Positions 29,604-38,763 are shown, numbered from the stretch's first letter. The stretch: DNA of 64,000 bases from Microbacterium sp. AG1240 (GCF_003635115.1 NZ_RBXJ01000002.1:434001-498000), one strand, 5' to 3'. Program-made: numbers and translations. Notes: generated by a model from the letters alone, not told the origin.

Positions 29604-30932
29604 GTGTCGTCCTCGGTCGAGAGATTCCGCGAACTGCTGCGCATCCCCACGGTCTCGCACGTCGACCCGGCGCGTGTCGACGTCGGCGCGTTCGACGCCT
29701 TCCACGAGGGTCTCGAACGCCTGTATCCCCGGCTGCACGCGGCACTCGAGCGGGAGGTCGTGAGCGGTCACGCGCTCCTCTACCGGTGGCGCGGGGCCAG
29801 CGACGCCGAACCCCTGGTGCTCATGGCGCACATGGACGTGGTGCCCGTCGTCGCGGGGGAGTGGCAGCATCCGCCGTTCGCCGCCGAGGTCACCGGAACC
29901 GGGGCCGACGCGATGATCCACGCGCGCGGCGCCATCGACGACAAGGGCGCGCTCGTCGCGATCGTCGAGGCCGTGGAGGGACTGCTCGCCGACGGCACGA
30001 CGCCATCGAACGACGTGTACCTCGCGTTCGGTCACGACGAGGAGATCGGCGGCACGGGTGCGCAGTCGATCGTCGACGTGCTGCACGCGCGAGGCGTGCG
30101 TCCGTCGCTCGTGATCGACGAAGGAGGCGCGGTCGTCCGCGGGGCGGTGCCGGGCGTCTCGGCGCCGACGGCCATGATCGGCGTGGCCGAGCGGGGAATC
30201 CTCTCGCTGGCACTCTCGGTTCCCGAACGCGGCGGACACGCCTCCACACCCCCGGCCATGCCGGCGACGGCGCGGCTCGCACGCGCCATCGACCGTCTGC
30301 GGCGCCGCCCGTTCCCTCGACGCCTGGCGCCGCCTGTCCGCGCGATGCTGGCGACCGCCGCACCCCACGCCTCGGGGGCGCTCCGACCCGTGCTGCGCCG
30401 GCTCGACGGGTTCGGACCGCTGCTGGCCCGCGTGCTGTCGCGTCTGGGCCCCGAGCTCAACGCCATCGTGCGCACCACCGCGGTCGTCACCGAGCTGTCG
30501 GGCTCGGACGGGCAGAACGTGCTCGCGACGCGCGCTCGGGCCACCGTCGACATCCGCCTCCTGACCGGCGACACGGTCGACTCCGCGGTCGCGCACGTGC
30601 GTCGCGCCGTCGCCGACCCGTTGGTCGAGATCGAGGTGCTGCGGGGGAACGATCCGTCTGCCGTCTCCCCCTGGCAGGGCGACGCCTGGCGGCGCGTCGC
30701 CCGAGCGGTGCGCACCACTCTCGGCGACGACGTCGTGCCGCTTCCCTACCTGCAGCTGGGGGCGAGCGACAGCCGGTGGTTCACCCGCATCAGCGACGCC
30801 GTCTATCGTTTCGCGCCGTTCAGCCTCAGCGCCGACGAGCGCGCCGCGCTCCACTCGCACGACGAGCGGATCGGTGTCGACACGTGGCTGCGGGGGATCG
30901 GGTTCTACCGGGCGGTCATCCTCGACCGGTGA
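29604..30932 (+). CDS. M20-family zinc metallopeptidase
   Basis: 442 residues. Metal-site motifs of M20 (PM20D1/carboxypeptidase S-like) are visible: LVLMAHMDVVPV with His and Asp, GRGAIDDKGALVAIVEAVE-type RGAIDDKGALVAIVEA with the bridging Asp, and FGHDEEIGGTGA with the Glu pair. The central dimerisation domain spans ~185-330. No signal peptide is present, so it is cytoplasmic. The GTG is 6 nt behind TAGTCT. Its last 17 bp overlap the 3' end of the convergent gene. Confidence 0.9.
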   Translation: MSSSVERFRELLRIPTVSHVDPARVDVGAFDAFHEGLERLYPRLHAALEREVVSGHALLYRWRGASDAEPLVLMAHMDVVPVVAGEWQHPPFAAEVTGTGADAMIHARGAIDDKGALVAIVEAVEGLLADGTTPSNDVYLAFGHDEEIGGTGAQSIVDVLHARGVRPSLVIDEGGAVVRGAVPGVSAPTAMIGVAERGILSLALSVPERGGHASTPPAMPATARLARAIDRLRRRPFPRRLAPPVRAMLATAAPHASGALRPVLRRLDGFGPLLARVLSRLGPELNAIVRTTAVVTELSGSDGQNVLATRARATVDIRLLTGDTVDSAVAHVRRAVADPLVEIEVLRGNDPSAVSPWQGDAWRRVARAVRTTLGDDVVPLPYLQLGASDSRWFTRISDAVYRFAPFSLSADERAALHSHDERIGVDTWLRGIGFYRAVILDR

Positions 30933-31470
30933 GCGGTCGGGGCGGGTCGTCGGAGACGCCCAGGAGGAACGCGGCGATGCCGGTGGCGGTGCCCTCGAGC
31001 ACCGGGCCGCGACCGAACGACCAGTCGGCGTCGGTCGCCCTCACGGTGCGGCCCTTCACCACCGCCCGGCGGTCGAACGGGCCGGATCCGGCGAGCCACA
31101 GCGACACGATGCCCGCCGCGGTCGCGTCGAGGCCCGGGTCGGTGCCGGCGGCGCGCGCGAGGAGCAGCAGCGCTCGCGCACCGGAGGCAAGGGCGCGCGG
31201 GTGACGGCGCCGACCGATGCGGATGGCCTCGCCCAGCCGCGTGAGCCCGGCGGGCGTCGGCGAGATGGCGAGGGCGGCGACCTCGTCCTGGAGGTCGGCG
31301 TCGTCGAGGAAGGACGCGAGCAGCGGCCCCCGGGCGGCCGCGTCGGCGGCGATGATCGCGGATGCCCGGTCGACGATGTCGGCGAGGGTGCCGCGTCGGT
31401 CGTTCGACACCCCGGTCTCGGCGCCGTGGGGGCGGCCGCTCAGCGGCAGAAATCGCGCGAAGTCCGACAT
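30916..31470 (-). CDS. Unrecognised 184-residue protein
   Basis: Starts MSDFARFLPLSGRPHG. The ATG lies exactly 6 nt behind TACACT (31477-31482), which supports the start and the reality of the gene. Mostly helical and Ala/Arg/Leu rich, with no motif I recognise. Its 3' end overlaps the M20 peptidase by 17 bp tail to tail. It shares the intergenic region with the divergent LacI-type regulator. Confidence 0.65.
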   Translation of the reverse strand: MSDFARFLPLSGRPHGAETGVSNDRRGTLADIVDRASAIIAADAAARGPLLASFLDDADLQDEVAALAISPTPAGLTRLGEAIRIGRRRHPRALASGARALLLLARAAGTDPGLDATAAGIVSLWLAGSGPFDRRAVVKGRTVRATDADWSFGRGPVLEGTATGIAAFLLGVSDDPPRPLTGRG

Positions 31471-31523
31471 CGCGCCAGTGTATTGGCGCGGCAGGAATGT
31501 GACAGAATCCGTTGCGAGTCGAG

Positions 31524-31542
31524 CGATGTGACTGTCACACGC
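31524..31542. promoter_or_regulatory. LacI-type operator upstream of the regulator gene
   Basis: TGTGACTGTCACA (31527-31539) is a perfect palindrome with central T, flanked by a GAGCG/GCTC extension. It shares TGTGA...TCACA with the operator at 32688-32703, so the LacI protein likely autoregulates. A further half-site-like TGTGACA occurs around 31498. Confidence 0.75.
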
Positions 31543-31610
31543 TCGCAGCCGGCCCGAAGCGCCTCCGACGAGGATGCCGCGTGTGACCGTGCACATGCAG
31601 GAGGCGGCAG

Positions 31611-32618
31611 ATGAGCGACGACGCGGGAGGGCGACGGCCCAGCATCCGTGATGTCGCGCGCCTCGCCGAGGTGTCGCATCAGACCGTCTCGCGCGTGCTG
31701 AACGATCATCCGAGCATCCGCCCCGAGACGCGTGCGCGGGTGGTCGAGGTGATGGCCCAGCTGCAGTACCGGCCCAACCGCGCCGCGCGGGCGCTGGTGA
31801 CATCGCGTTCGCAGACGATCGGGATCCTCGCGGCCGGTTCGACGACCTACGGTGCCGCGTCGAGCATCGCGGCGATCGAGACGGCCGCCCGCACCCGCGG
31901 CTACTGGGTGAGCACGGCGAACATCGACGTGAAGGATCCGGAGTCGATACCCGCCGGCATCGCCCACCTCATGGCGCAGTCCGTCGAGGGTCTCGTCGTC
32001 ATCGCGCCCCAGGTGCGCGTGCTGCGGGCGCTCGCCGCCGAGCAGCTCGACGTTCCCTACGTGACCCTGCAGTCCACCGAATTGGACGCCGACCACACCC
32101 TCTCGGTCGACCAGGTCGCCGGTGCGCGACTGGCGACGAGGCACCTCATCGAGCTCGGACACCGCAGCATCTACCACCTGGCGGGGCCTCAGGACTGGAT
32201 CGAGGCGGAGGCGCGGATGCGGGGGTTCCTCGCCGAGATGTCGGCGAGCGACATTCCCACGACCGCGCCGATCCTCGGCGACTGGACCGCGGAGTTCGGG
32301 TACTACGCCGGGCGGGAGCTGCTGGGCGTCCGCGATTTCACGGCGATCTTCTCGTCGAACGACCAGATGGCCCTCGGTCTGCTCCACGCCATCCGGGACG
32401 AGGGTCTCGAGGTGCCCAGGGACGTGAGCATCGTCGGGTTCGACGACATCCCCGAGGCGGCGCACTTCTGGCCGCCGCTCACAACCGTCCGTCAGGACTT
32501 CGCCGAACTCGGCCGACGGTGCGTCGATGTGCTGCTCGGTTCCCCCGACGCGCAGGCCACCCCGATCGTGCCGGAGCTGCTCGTCCGGCACTCCAGCGGC
32601 CCGGTTTCCCGCCTCTGA
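31611..32618 (+). CDS. LacI-family transcriptional regulator
   Basis: 335 residues. The N-terminal HTH is SIRDVARLAEVSHQTVSRVLN followed by the hinge YRPNRAARALVTSRS (to ~65). The periplasmic-binding-protein-like effector domain spans ~70-330 and ends with VGFDDIPEAAHFWPPLTTVRQD, the family signature. It sits at the head of a sugar-uptake operon, and its expected TGTGA-type operators are found before its own gene and before araD. Confidence 0.93.
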   Translation: MSDDAGGRRPSIRDVARLAEVSHQTVSRVLNDHPSIRPETRARVVEVMAQLQYRPNRAARALVTSRSQTIGILAAGSTTYGAASSIAAIETAARTRGYWVSTANIDVKDPESIPAGIAHLMAQSVEGLVVIAPQVRVLRALAAEQLDVPYVTLQSTELDADHTLSVDQVAGARLATRHLIELGHRSIYHLAGPQDWIEAEARMRGFLAEMSASDIPTTAPILGDWTAEFGYYAGRELLGVRDFTAIFSSNDQMALGLLHAIRDEGLEVPRDVSIVGFDDIPEAAHFWPPLTTVRQDFAELGRRCVDVLLGSPDAQATPIVPELLVRHSSGPVSRL

Positions 32619-32650
32619 ACCTCGCGTTACCAAGCTGAGACGTGCCGCGC

Positions 32651-32703
32651 TTGACACCGGCGCCGCAGACCTGGCTATAGTTGCGCAATGTGAACGGTCA
32701 CAT
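32651..32703 (+). promoter_or_regulatory. Promoter and LacI-type operator for the sugar operon
   Basis: TTGACA (32651-32656) and TATAGT (32676-32681), separated by 19 nt, form a recognisable housekeeping promoter. ATGTGAACGGTCACAT (32688-32703), with perfect ATGTGA/TCACAT arms, lies 6 nt after the -10, over the expected transcription start, which is a classical repression position. Confidence 0.85.
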
Positions 32704-32736
32704 GACCGCATCACACGGGTTGACGAGGGAGTCGTG

Positions 32737-33537
32737 ATGGGCGCTGGCGATGCTGCCGAGCTGCACGACCCGTACGTGGCCAGCGTGAAGACCGAGGTCG
32801 CCGTGGCACGCGTGCGGGCCGATGTCGCAGCTCTCCACGCCGAGCTGGTGCGGTACGGACTCGTCGTCTGGACGGGCGGGAATGTATCGGGCCGCGTGCC
32901 CGGAGCAGACCTGTTCGTCATCAAGCCCTCGGGTGTCTCGTACGACGAGCTCGCCCCCGAGAACATGATCGTCTGCGACCTCGACGGCCAGGTCGTCGAG
33001 GGGACGCCGGGAAGCACCCGTGCCCCGTCGAGCGACACCGCGGCGCACGCGTACGTGTACCGCAACATGCCCGAGGTCGGCGGCATCGTCCACACGCACT
33101 CGACCTACGCCGTGGCGTGGGCGGCGCGCGGCGAGGAGATCCCGTGCACGATCGTGGCCGCCGCCGAGGAGTTCGGCGGCCCGGTGCCGGTGGGGCCCTT
33201 CGCGATCGTCGGCGACGACACGATCGGTCGCGGCATCGTCGACACCCTCCGGGGCTCGCGGTCGCGCGCCGTGCTGATGCGCAACCACGGTCCGTTCACG
33301 ATCGGCGAGACGCCCCGCGACGCCGTGCGGTCGGCCGTGGTGCTCGAGGACGTCGCGCGTACGGTGCACATCGCCCGCGAGGGCGGCGCGGTGGAGCCGC
33401 TTCCCGCCGAGGCGATCGACCGCCTCCACGAGCGCAGCCGGTCGCTCGATCATCAGACCACCGTTGAGCGCCGGGTCACCCCGCCGCGTCGCGGTCGCCG
33501 TTCGGAGAAGACCTCCGGCCGGACAGCAGATAAATGA
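32737..33537 (+). CDS. araD: L-ribulose-5-phosphate 4-epimerase / class II aldolase
   Basis: 266 residues. Class II aldolase/epimerase motifs: TGGNVSGRVPGADLFVIKPSGV, then the Zn-binding HTHSTYAVAWAA and a third His in LMRNHGPFTIG. It interconverts L-ribulose 5-phosphate and D-xylulose 5-phosphate in arabinose-type catabolism, inferred from the family. Start ATG 32737 is 6 nt after GAGGGA. The C-terminal ~35 residues are a basic tail absent from typical 231-residue AraD. No araA or araB is present. Confidence 0.88.
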   Translation: MGAGDAAELHDPYVASVKTEVAVARVRADVAALHAELVRYGLVVWTGGNVSGRVPGADLFVIKPSGVSYDELAPENMIVCDLDGQVVEGTPGSTRAPSSDTAAHAYVYRNMPEVGGIVHTHSTYAVAWAARGEEIPCTIVAAAEEFGGPVPVGPFAIVGDDTIGRGIVDTLRGSRSRAVLMRNHGPFTIGETPRDAVRSAVVLEDVARTVHIAREGGAVEPLPAEAIDRLHERSRSLDHQTTVERRVTPPRRGRRSEKTSGRTADK

Positions 33538-33600
33538 ACACCGAAACACCAAGACAACATCGAAAAACCAAGACGAAGAAGTCCTAAGAAAGGAATCACT
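33534..33600 (+). other. A-rich leader with a 17-residue ORF before the binding-protein gene
   Basis: An ATG overlapping the araD stop (ATGA) opens an 18-codon frame ending at 33587 and encoding a Lys/Thr/Arg-rich peptide ([17 protein letters not shown]). AAA, AGA and ACA codons and the A-rich composition are unlike all neighbours. It ends just before the AGAAAGGA ribosome-binding site of the next gene. It is more likely an unstructured translation-enhancing leader than a functional peptide. Confidence 0.4.
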
Positions 33601-34728
33601 GTGAAAGGCAAGAAGATTCTCGTCGCGGCGGTCGCCGCGGGAGCGCTCCTGCTTTCGGCCTGCTCCGGCGGCTCGACCGGCGGCACCGGCGGTGGCGACG
33701 GCGGCGGCGACGGCGGCCTCATCGGCGTCGCGATGCCCACCAAGAGCTCCGAGCGCTGGATCCAGGACGGCAACGCCGTGAAGGCCGCCCTCGAAGAGCA
33801 GGGCTACACCGTCGACCTCCAGTACGCAGAGGACGACATCCCCACCCAGGTCTCGCAGATCGAGAACATGATCACCAAGGGCGCGGAAGCGCTGATCGTC
33901 GCCTCGATCGACGGCACGACGCTGACCGAGGTGCTGCAGAACGCCGCAGACTCCGACATCCCCGTCATCGCCTACGACCGCCTCATCCGCGACTCGGAGA
34001 ACGTCAACTACTACGCGTCGTTCGACAACTTCCTCGTCGGCCAGCAGCAGGCGTGGTCGGTTCTCAACGGACTCGGTCTGACCGAGCTCGACGGCACCGC
34101 GATCTCCGGCGCGCCGGCGGGTCCGTTCAACATCGAGCTGTTCGCCGGTTCGCCCGACGACAACAACGCGACCTTCTTCTTCGACGGCGCCATGGACGTG
34201 CTCCAGCCGCTGATCGACGACGGAACCCTCGTGGTCAAGTCGGGCCAGACCGACTTCCAGCAGGTCGCAACGCTCCGCTGGGACGGCGAGACCGCTCAGA
34301 GCCGCATGGAGGACATCCTCACGGCGACCTACTCCGACGGCACGCAGGTCGACGCCATCCTGTCGCCCTACGACGGCATCTCGCGCGGCATCATCTCGGC
34401 CCTCACCGACGCCGGCTACTCCGTCGGCGCCGAATGGCCGATCATCTCCGGCCAGGACGCCGAGCTCGACTCGGTCAAGGCCATCAACCGCGGTGAGCAG
34501 TACGCGACCATCTTCAAGGACACGCGCCAGCTCGCTCAGGTCGCCGTCGACATGGCGGTCGCCCTGCTCAACGGCGAGGAGCCCGAGGTCAACAACACCA
34601 CGGACTACGACAACGGCGTGAAGGTCGTGCCGTCGTACCTCCTCGACCCGGTGATCGTGGTCAAGGACAACATCACCGATGTTCTCGTCGACAGCGGTTA
34701 CTGGACCGCGGACGAAGTCGCCGGCTAA
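33601..34728 (+). CDS. Sugar ABC transporter substrate-binding lipoprotein (ChvE-like)
   Basis: 375 residues with a lipoprotein signal peptide: [21 protein letters not shown], lipobox LSAC with the acylated Cys at residue 21, then a Gly/Ser linker. The mature domain is a type-I periplasmic-binding fold ([57 protein letters not shown]), as in ChvE/XylF multiple-sugar binders. GTG start with AAAGGA upstream. A stable hairpin follows the gene. Confidence 0.94.
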   Translation: MKGKKILVAAVAAGALLLSACSGGSTGGTGGGDGGGDGGLIGVAMPTKSSERWIQDGNAVKAALEEQGYTVDLQYAEDDIPTQVSQIENMITKGAEALIVASIDGTTLTEVLQNAADSDIPVIAYDRLIRDSENVNYYASFDNFLVGQQQAWSVLNGLGLTELDGTAISGAPAGPFNIELFAGSPDDNNATFFFDGAMDVLQPLIDDGTLVVKSGQTDFQQVATLRWDGETAQSRMEDILTATYSDGTQVDAILSPYDGISRGIISALTDAGYSVGAEWPIISGQDAELDSVKAINRGEQYATIFKDTRQLAQVAVDMAVALLNGEEPEVNNTTDYDNGVKVVPSYLLDPVIVVKDNITDVLVDSGYWTADEVAG

Positions 34729-34744
34729 CACCCGAAGAAACGAC

Positions 34745-34772
34745 GGGCCGGGCGGCGAGAGCCGCCCGGCCC
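34745..34772 (+). terminator. Intercistronic hairpin after the binding-protein gene
   Basis: Perfect 12-bp stem, GGGCCGGGCGGC (34745-34756) with its complement (34761-34772), and a GAGA tetraloop, without a T tract. In ABC operons such hairpins partially terminate or protect the binding-protein mRNA, which fits the need for excess binding protein. Confidence 0.75.
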
Positions 34773-34795
34773 TGTCTGGGGAGAGGAGAGACGGC

Positions 34796-36322
34796 ATGGC
34801 CGACAACATTCTGGAGATGCGCGGCATCACCAAGACGTTCCCGGGAGTCAAAGCGCTCTCGAACGTGACGCTCGGCGTCGCCCGCGGCGAGGTCCACGCG
34901 ATCTGCGGCGAGAACGGCGCGGGGAAATCGACCCTGATGAAGGTGCTCTCGGGTGTCTACCCGCACGGCACCTACGAGGGCGCGATCGTGTTCGAGGGCG
35001 AGGAGGTGGCATTCAAGAACCTCCGCGACAGCGAGGCGAAGGGCATCGTCATCATCCACCAGGAGCTGGCGCTGAGCCCGTACCTGTCGATCGCCGAGAA
35101 CATCTTCCTCAACAACGAGCGCGCGTCCGGCGGACTCATCGACTGGAACAAGACGAACTTCGAAGCCGCGGCGCTGCTCAAGCGCGTGGGGCTGCGCGAC
35201 AACCCGACCACGAAGATCAACCAGATCGGCGTCGGCAAGCAGCAGCTCGTCGAGATCGCCAAGGCGCTGTCGAAAGAGGTCAAGCTCCTCATCCTCGACG
35301 AGCCGACAGCGGCGTTGAACGACGAGGACTCGGCCCACCTGCTCGAGCTCATCCTCCAGCTGAAGACGGAGGGCGTGACGTCGATCATCATCAGCCACAA
35401 GCTGAACGAGATCAAGCGCGTGGCCGACTCCGTCACGGTCATCCGCGACGGCAAGACGATCGAGACGATCTCCCAGGGCGACGTCACCGAAGACCGCATC
35501 ATCAAGGACATGGTCGGTCGTGATCTGGAGCACCGCTATCCCGACCACGAGCCGCAGATCGGCGAGGAGCTGCTCCGCGTCGAGGGCTGGACGGCCCACC
35601 ACCCCCAGGACCCGACGCGCGTCATGGTCGACAACGTGTCGATCAACGTGCGCGCCGGCGAGATCGTCGGTATCGCCGGCCTCATGGGAGCCGGACGCAC
35701 CGAGTTCGCGATGAGCCTGTTCGGCCGCAGTTACGGCACGCGCATCAGCGGCAAGGTGTTCATGCGCGGCAAGGAGATCAAGACCCGCACGGTCGCCGAG
35801 GCGATCGACAACGGTCTGGCCTACGCCACGGAGGACCGCAAGACCTTCGGGCTCAACCTGATCGAGGACATCAAGCGCAACGTGTCGATGGCTTCGCTCA
35901 AGAAACTCGAGAAGGCCGGTCTCGTCAACGACAACGAGGAGTTCAAGGTCGCGAACGAGTACCGCCGCGACCTGAACATCAAGGCGCCCAACGTGCTGGT
36001 CAAGACCGGGAAGCTCTCCGGCGGCAACCAGCAGAAGGTCGTGCTGTCGAAGTGGATCTACTCCGACCCCGAGGTGCTCATCCTGGATGAGCCCACCCGC
36101 GGCATCGACGTGGGTGCGAAGTACGAGATCTACACGATCATCAACAGGCTCGCAGCATCCGGCAAGGGGATCATCGTCATCTCCTCCGAGCTGCCGGAGC
36201 TGCTCGGCATCTCCGACCGCGTCTACGCGCTGTCGGAGGGGCGGATCACGGGCGAGCTGCCGATCGCCGAGGCGACACCCGAATCCGTCCTCAAGCTCAT
36301 GACCATCGAGAATCCGCGCTGA
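34796..36322 (+). CDS. Sugar ABC transporter ATPase (two nucleotide-binding domains)
   Basis: 508 residues. The first domain has GENGAGKST, the Q-loop [17 protein letters not shown], and [15 protein letters not shown]. The second domain has the degenerate P-loop [10 protein letters not shown], the signature [14 protein letters not shown] and [15 protein letters not shown]. This tandem arrangement is typical of the CUT2 carbohydrate class (GguA, XylG, MglA). Start ATG 34796 follows GAGAGGAGAG; the longer frame runs through the hairpin. Confidence 0.95.
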   Translation: MADNILEMRGITKTFPGVKALSNVTLGVARGEVHAICGENGAGKSTLMKVLSGVYPHGTYEGAIVFEGEEVAFKNLRDSEAKGIVIIHQELALSPYLSIAENIFLNNERASGGLIDWNKTNFEAAALLKRVGLRDNPTTKINQIGVGKQQLVEIAKALSKEVKLLILDEPTAALNDEDSAHLLELILQLKTEGVTSIIISHKLNEIKRVADSVTVIRDGKTIETISQGDVTEDRIIKDMVGRDLEHRYPDHEPQIGEELLRVEGWTAHHPQDPTRVMVDNVSINVRAGEIVGIAGLMGAGRTEFAMSLFGRSYGTRISGKVFMRGKEIKTRTVAEAIDNGLAYATEDRKTFGLNLIEDIKRNVSMASLKKLEKAGLVNDNEEFKVANEYRRDLNIKAPNVLVKTGKLSGGNQQKVVLSKWIYSDPEVLILDEPTRGIDVGAKYEIYTIINRLAASGKGIIVISSELPELLGISDRVYALSEGRITGELPIAEATPESVLKLMTIENPR

Positions 36323-36342
36323 CGCGGCCACAGGAGCACGAC

Positions 36343-37563
36343 ATGACCAACAACACCGAAGCCGTCGGGGCGCAGATCAATCCGCCGGACAACAAGTTCA
36401 CGCGCTGGTTCACGCATATCCTGACCGACCTCGGCCGCAACGGCATCTTCATCGCCCTCATCGCGGTCGTGGTCCTGTTCACGATCCTGACCAACGGCAT
36501 CCTCCTGCGTCCGCAGAACATCTCCAACCTGGTGGTGCAGAACGGGTACATCCTGGTTCTCGCCATCGGCATGGTGATGGTCATCATCGCCGGCCACATC
36601 GACCTCTCGGTCGGTTCGGTCGCCGCCTTCGTCGGAGCCATCTCGGGCGTCTTCGCGGTGAAGATGGGGATGCCCTGGTGGCTGGCCGTCATCCTCTCCC
36701 TCGCCATCGGCGCCCTGGTGGGCGCGTGGCAGGGGTTCTGGATCGCCTTCGTCGGCATCCCCGCGTTCATCGTGACCCTGGCGGGCATGCTCATCTTCCG
36801 AGGCCTCGCCCTCGTCGTGCTCGGCAACGCGAACATCGGTTCGTTCCCCGATGAGTACCGTGCCCTGGGCAATGGGTTCCTCGCGGGGGTCTTCGGCGAG
36901 AGCGAACCAGACATCTTCACCCTCGCGGTCGGCGCAGTCGTCGTGATCGCCCTCGTCGTGCAGCAGGTGCGCACCCGCGCCGGGCGTCGCAAGTACGGCC
37001 AGGACGTCGAGCCCATCGTGTGGTTCATCGCCAAGCTCGTGCTGATCTCGGCGGCGATCGGCTTCTTCGTGTACTCGCTCGCCGGCTACAAGGGCGTGCC
37101 CGTCACGCTGATCATCCTCGCGGTGCTCGTGATGGTCTACGGCATCGTGATGAACCGCACGGTGTTCGGTCGTCACATCTACGCGATCGGTGGCAACCGT
37201 CACGCCGCCGAGCTGTCGGGCATCAAGACCCGCCGGGTCGACTTCTGGCTCTTCGTCAACATGGGCTTCCTCGCGGCTCTCGCGGGACTCATCTTCACCG
37301 CGCGCCTGAACCTCGCCGGCCCCAAGGCGGGTGACGGCTTCGAGCTCGAGGCGATCTCGGCGGCCTTCATCGGTGGAGCGGCGGTGCAGGGCGGCGTCGG
37401 AACCATCGGCGGCGCGATCATCGGTGGTCTGATCATCGGTGTGCTCAACAACGGTATGTCGATCATGGGTATCGGCATCGAGTGGCAGCAGGCCGTGAAG
37501 GGCCTCGTGCTCCTCCTCGCCGTCGCGTTCGACGTCTACAACAAGCGCCGCTCGGGCAACTGA
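36343..37563 (+). CDS. Sugar ABC transporter permease (CUT2 class, GguB/XylH-like)
   Basis: 406 residues with about ten membrane helices. Family stretches are LAIGMVMVIIAGHIDLSVGSVAAFVG, GIPAFIVTLAGMLIFRG, and GRHIYAIGGNRHAAELSGI near the cytoplasmic coupling loop. It is longer than the usual ~330 residues because of an insertion around residues 195-235 (RTRAGRRKYGQDVEP). It is the last gene of the operon and is followed by a terminator. Confidence 0.94.
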   Translation: MTNNTEAVGAQINPPDNKFTRWFTHILTDLGRNGIFIALIAVVVLFTILTNGILLRPQNISNLVVQNGYILVLAIGMVMVIIAGHIDLSVGSVAAFVGAISGVFAVKMGMPWWLAVILSLAIGALVGAWQGFWIAFVGIPAFIVTLAGMLIFRGLALVVLGNANIGSFPDEYRALGNGFLAGVFGESEPDIFTLAVGAVVVIALVVQQVRTRAGRRKYGQDVEPIVWFIAKLVLISAAIGFFVYSLAGYKGVPVTLIILAVLVMVYGIVMNRTVFGRHIYAIGGNRHAAELSGIKTRRVDFWLFVNMGFLAALAGLIFTARLNLAGPKAGDGFELEAISAAFIGGAAVQGGVGTIGGAIIGGLIIGVLNNGMSIMGIGIEWQQAVKGLVLLLAVAFDVYNKRRSGN

Positions 37564-37577
37564 CCCTCGCGCGCATC

Positions 37578-37609
37578 GAACGCCCCGCCCCGCTCCGGGC
37601 GGGGCGTTC
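37578..37609 (+). terminator. Terminator of the sugar ABC operon
   Basis: Perfect 13-bp stem GAACGCCCCGCCC (37578-37590) with its complement (37597-37609) and a 6-nt loop. No T tract follows. Confidence 0.85.
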
Positions 37610-37628
37610 GTGCGTCCGCGCAGCATCC

Positions 37629-37707
37629 TGACCGCGAGACCCGTTCCGCGCGCCGAGACCGCGACATTCTGACCGGGTCTCGTCGGCCGGATCGGGTCTC
37701 GCGGTCA
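37629..37707. repeat. Nested palindrome, GAGACC family (copy 2)
   Basis: Outer arms TGACCGCGAGACCCG (37629-37643) and complement (37693-37707) are perfect over 15 bp. Inner CGAGACC/GGTCTCG form a second stem. The left arm shares GACCGCGAGACC with copy 1 at 22132. The right arm carries the stop codon of the minus-strand GH76 gene. GCAGCATCC (37620-37628) abuts the element. Confidence 0.88.
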
Positions 37708-38763
37708 GTCGAGCGCTACCGCGGCCTCAAGGGTGAGCCAGGCGCCGAGCTGCACCGACAGGTCGCGCTCGGGCGCCTCGGGTGACGGGTCGGCGGGAGT
37801 CGTCGCGTCGGCCGAGAAGACCGGCAGCCCGTCGAGCGTGGCGCGGCCCGCCCAGAGGGCGTCGGCGTTCGCGATCACGAGGGAGCGGGCGGATGCTGCG
37901 GCCCGCCCGAGCGTCGCAGCATCCGGGCCCCCAGCGTCGGCCCGGGTCTGGAGGACGGATGCTGCGTCGGCCGCGTAGCGGCACGCGATGCCCGCGAACA
38001 GGCCGCGATCGCCGCCTCCCGCTCCGGGGAGGAGGAGCGACGGCCCGGTCCACGCGGCGATCGCCCCCACGAGGGCGGCGGCGCGGGAGGCGAAGCGCGC
38101 CTCGTCGTGGGCGAGCGCGGCCGCCGCGCCCAGCGCGACACCCTGGCAGTACGTGTAGAGCTCGGTCGCCCGGCGGGTCTCGATGCCGCGCTCGACGACA
38201 ACCCCGTCGATGACCAGGCCGCTCGAGGGGTCGCGGAGGGTCTCGTGCATCCAGTCGCTCAGCCGCGCGGCGGCGCCTCGGCGCCCGGTGCGGGCGAAGA
38301 GGATCGCGGCGGGTCCGTTGGCGGGCGCGTTGAAGAAGGGGTTGCCGACCTCCCACGGCACGGCGCCGACCGCGGGGTCGATCGCGCCCTCGAGCCGCGC
38401 GGCGATGCGCTCGGTCGCGCGGCGGTGGTCGCCGCGTTCGAGGGCGAGTCCCATCCAGGCCAGGTCGTCGTAGAACGTGCGCGACAGGGTGCCGCCGTTG
38501 CGCAGACGGATGCCGCGGACGAGCCGCCGCGCGCGTCGTCGCCGGGCGGGGGAGGGGCGATGCGCGGCGGCGTCGAGCGCCGCGTCGAGCAGGTGCGCGC
38601 TCCACCAGTAGTGCCAGCGGGCGGGGCCCCCGCGGTGGCGCAGCGGGATCGGCGGCCACGCCGATCGTCCCCACGCGATGCCGGGGACCCCGCCGAGGTA
38701 CCGGTCGAGGATCGCGCGCTCGGCGAAGGCTGCGCGCGCGTTGCGTTCTGTCGTCGCGGTCAT
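37705..38763 (-). CDS. GH76-like (alpha-1,6-mannanase-type) protein, apparently cytoplasmic
   Basis: 352 residues of (alpha/alpha)6-barrel type. The GH76 catalytic-region look is seen in RTFYDDLAWMGLALERGDHR (conserved Asp pair), VPWEVGNPFFNAPANGPAAIL, and ELYTYCQGVALGAAAAL. No signal peptide is present, unlike secreted mannanases. Start ATG 38763 has GGGAGGATGAGGGG upstream; a GTG at 38895, just past the hrpA stop, is a possible alternative that would add 44 Pro/Ala-rich residues. Specific substrate is unknown. Confidence 0.75.
   Translation of the reverse strand: MTATTERNARAAFAERAILDRYLGGVPGIAWGRSAWPPIPLRHRGGPARWHYWWSAHLLDAALDAAAHRPSPARRRRARRLVRGIRLRNGGTLSRTFYDDLAWMGLALERGDHRRATERIAARLEGAIDPAVGAVPWEVGNPFFNAPANGPAAILFARTGRRGAAARLSDWMHETLRDPSSGLVIDGVVVERGIETRRATELYTYCQGVALGAAAALAHDEARFASRAAALVGAIAAWTGPSLLLPGAGGGDRGLFAGIACRYAADAASVLQTRADAGGPDAATLGRAAASARSLVIANADALWAGRATLDGLPVFSADATTPADPSPEAPERDLSVQLGAWLTLEAAVALD

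Noticed and set aside
37620-37965. GGATGCTGC cluster (four copies in 350 bp) as a replication or attachment site
   Set aside because: Three copies lie in coding sequence of a GH76-like gene in both orientations, and no associated AT-rich unwinding element or integrase exists.
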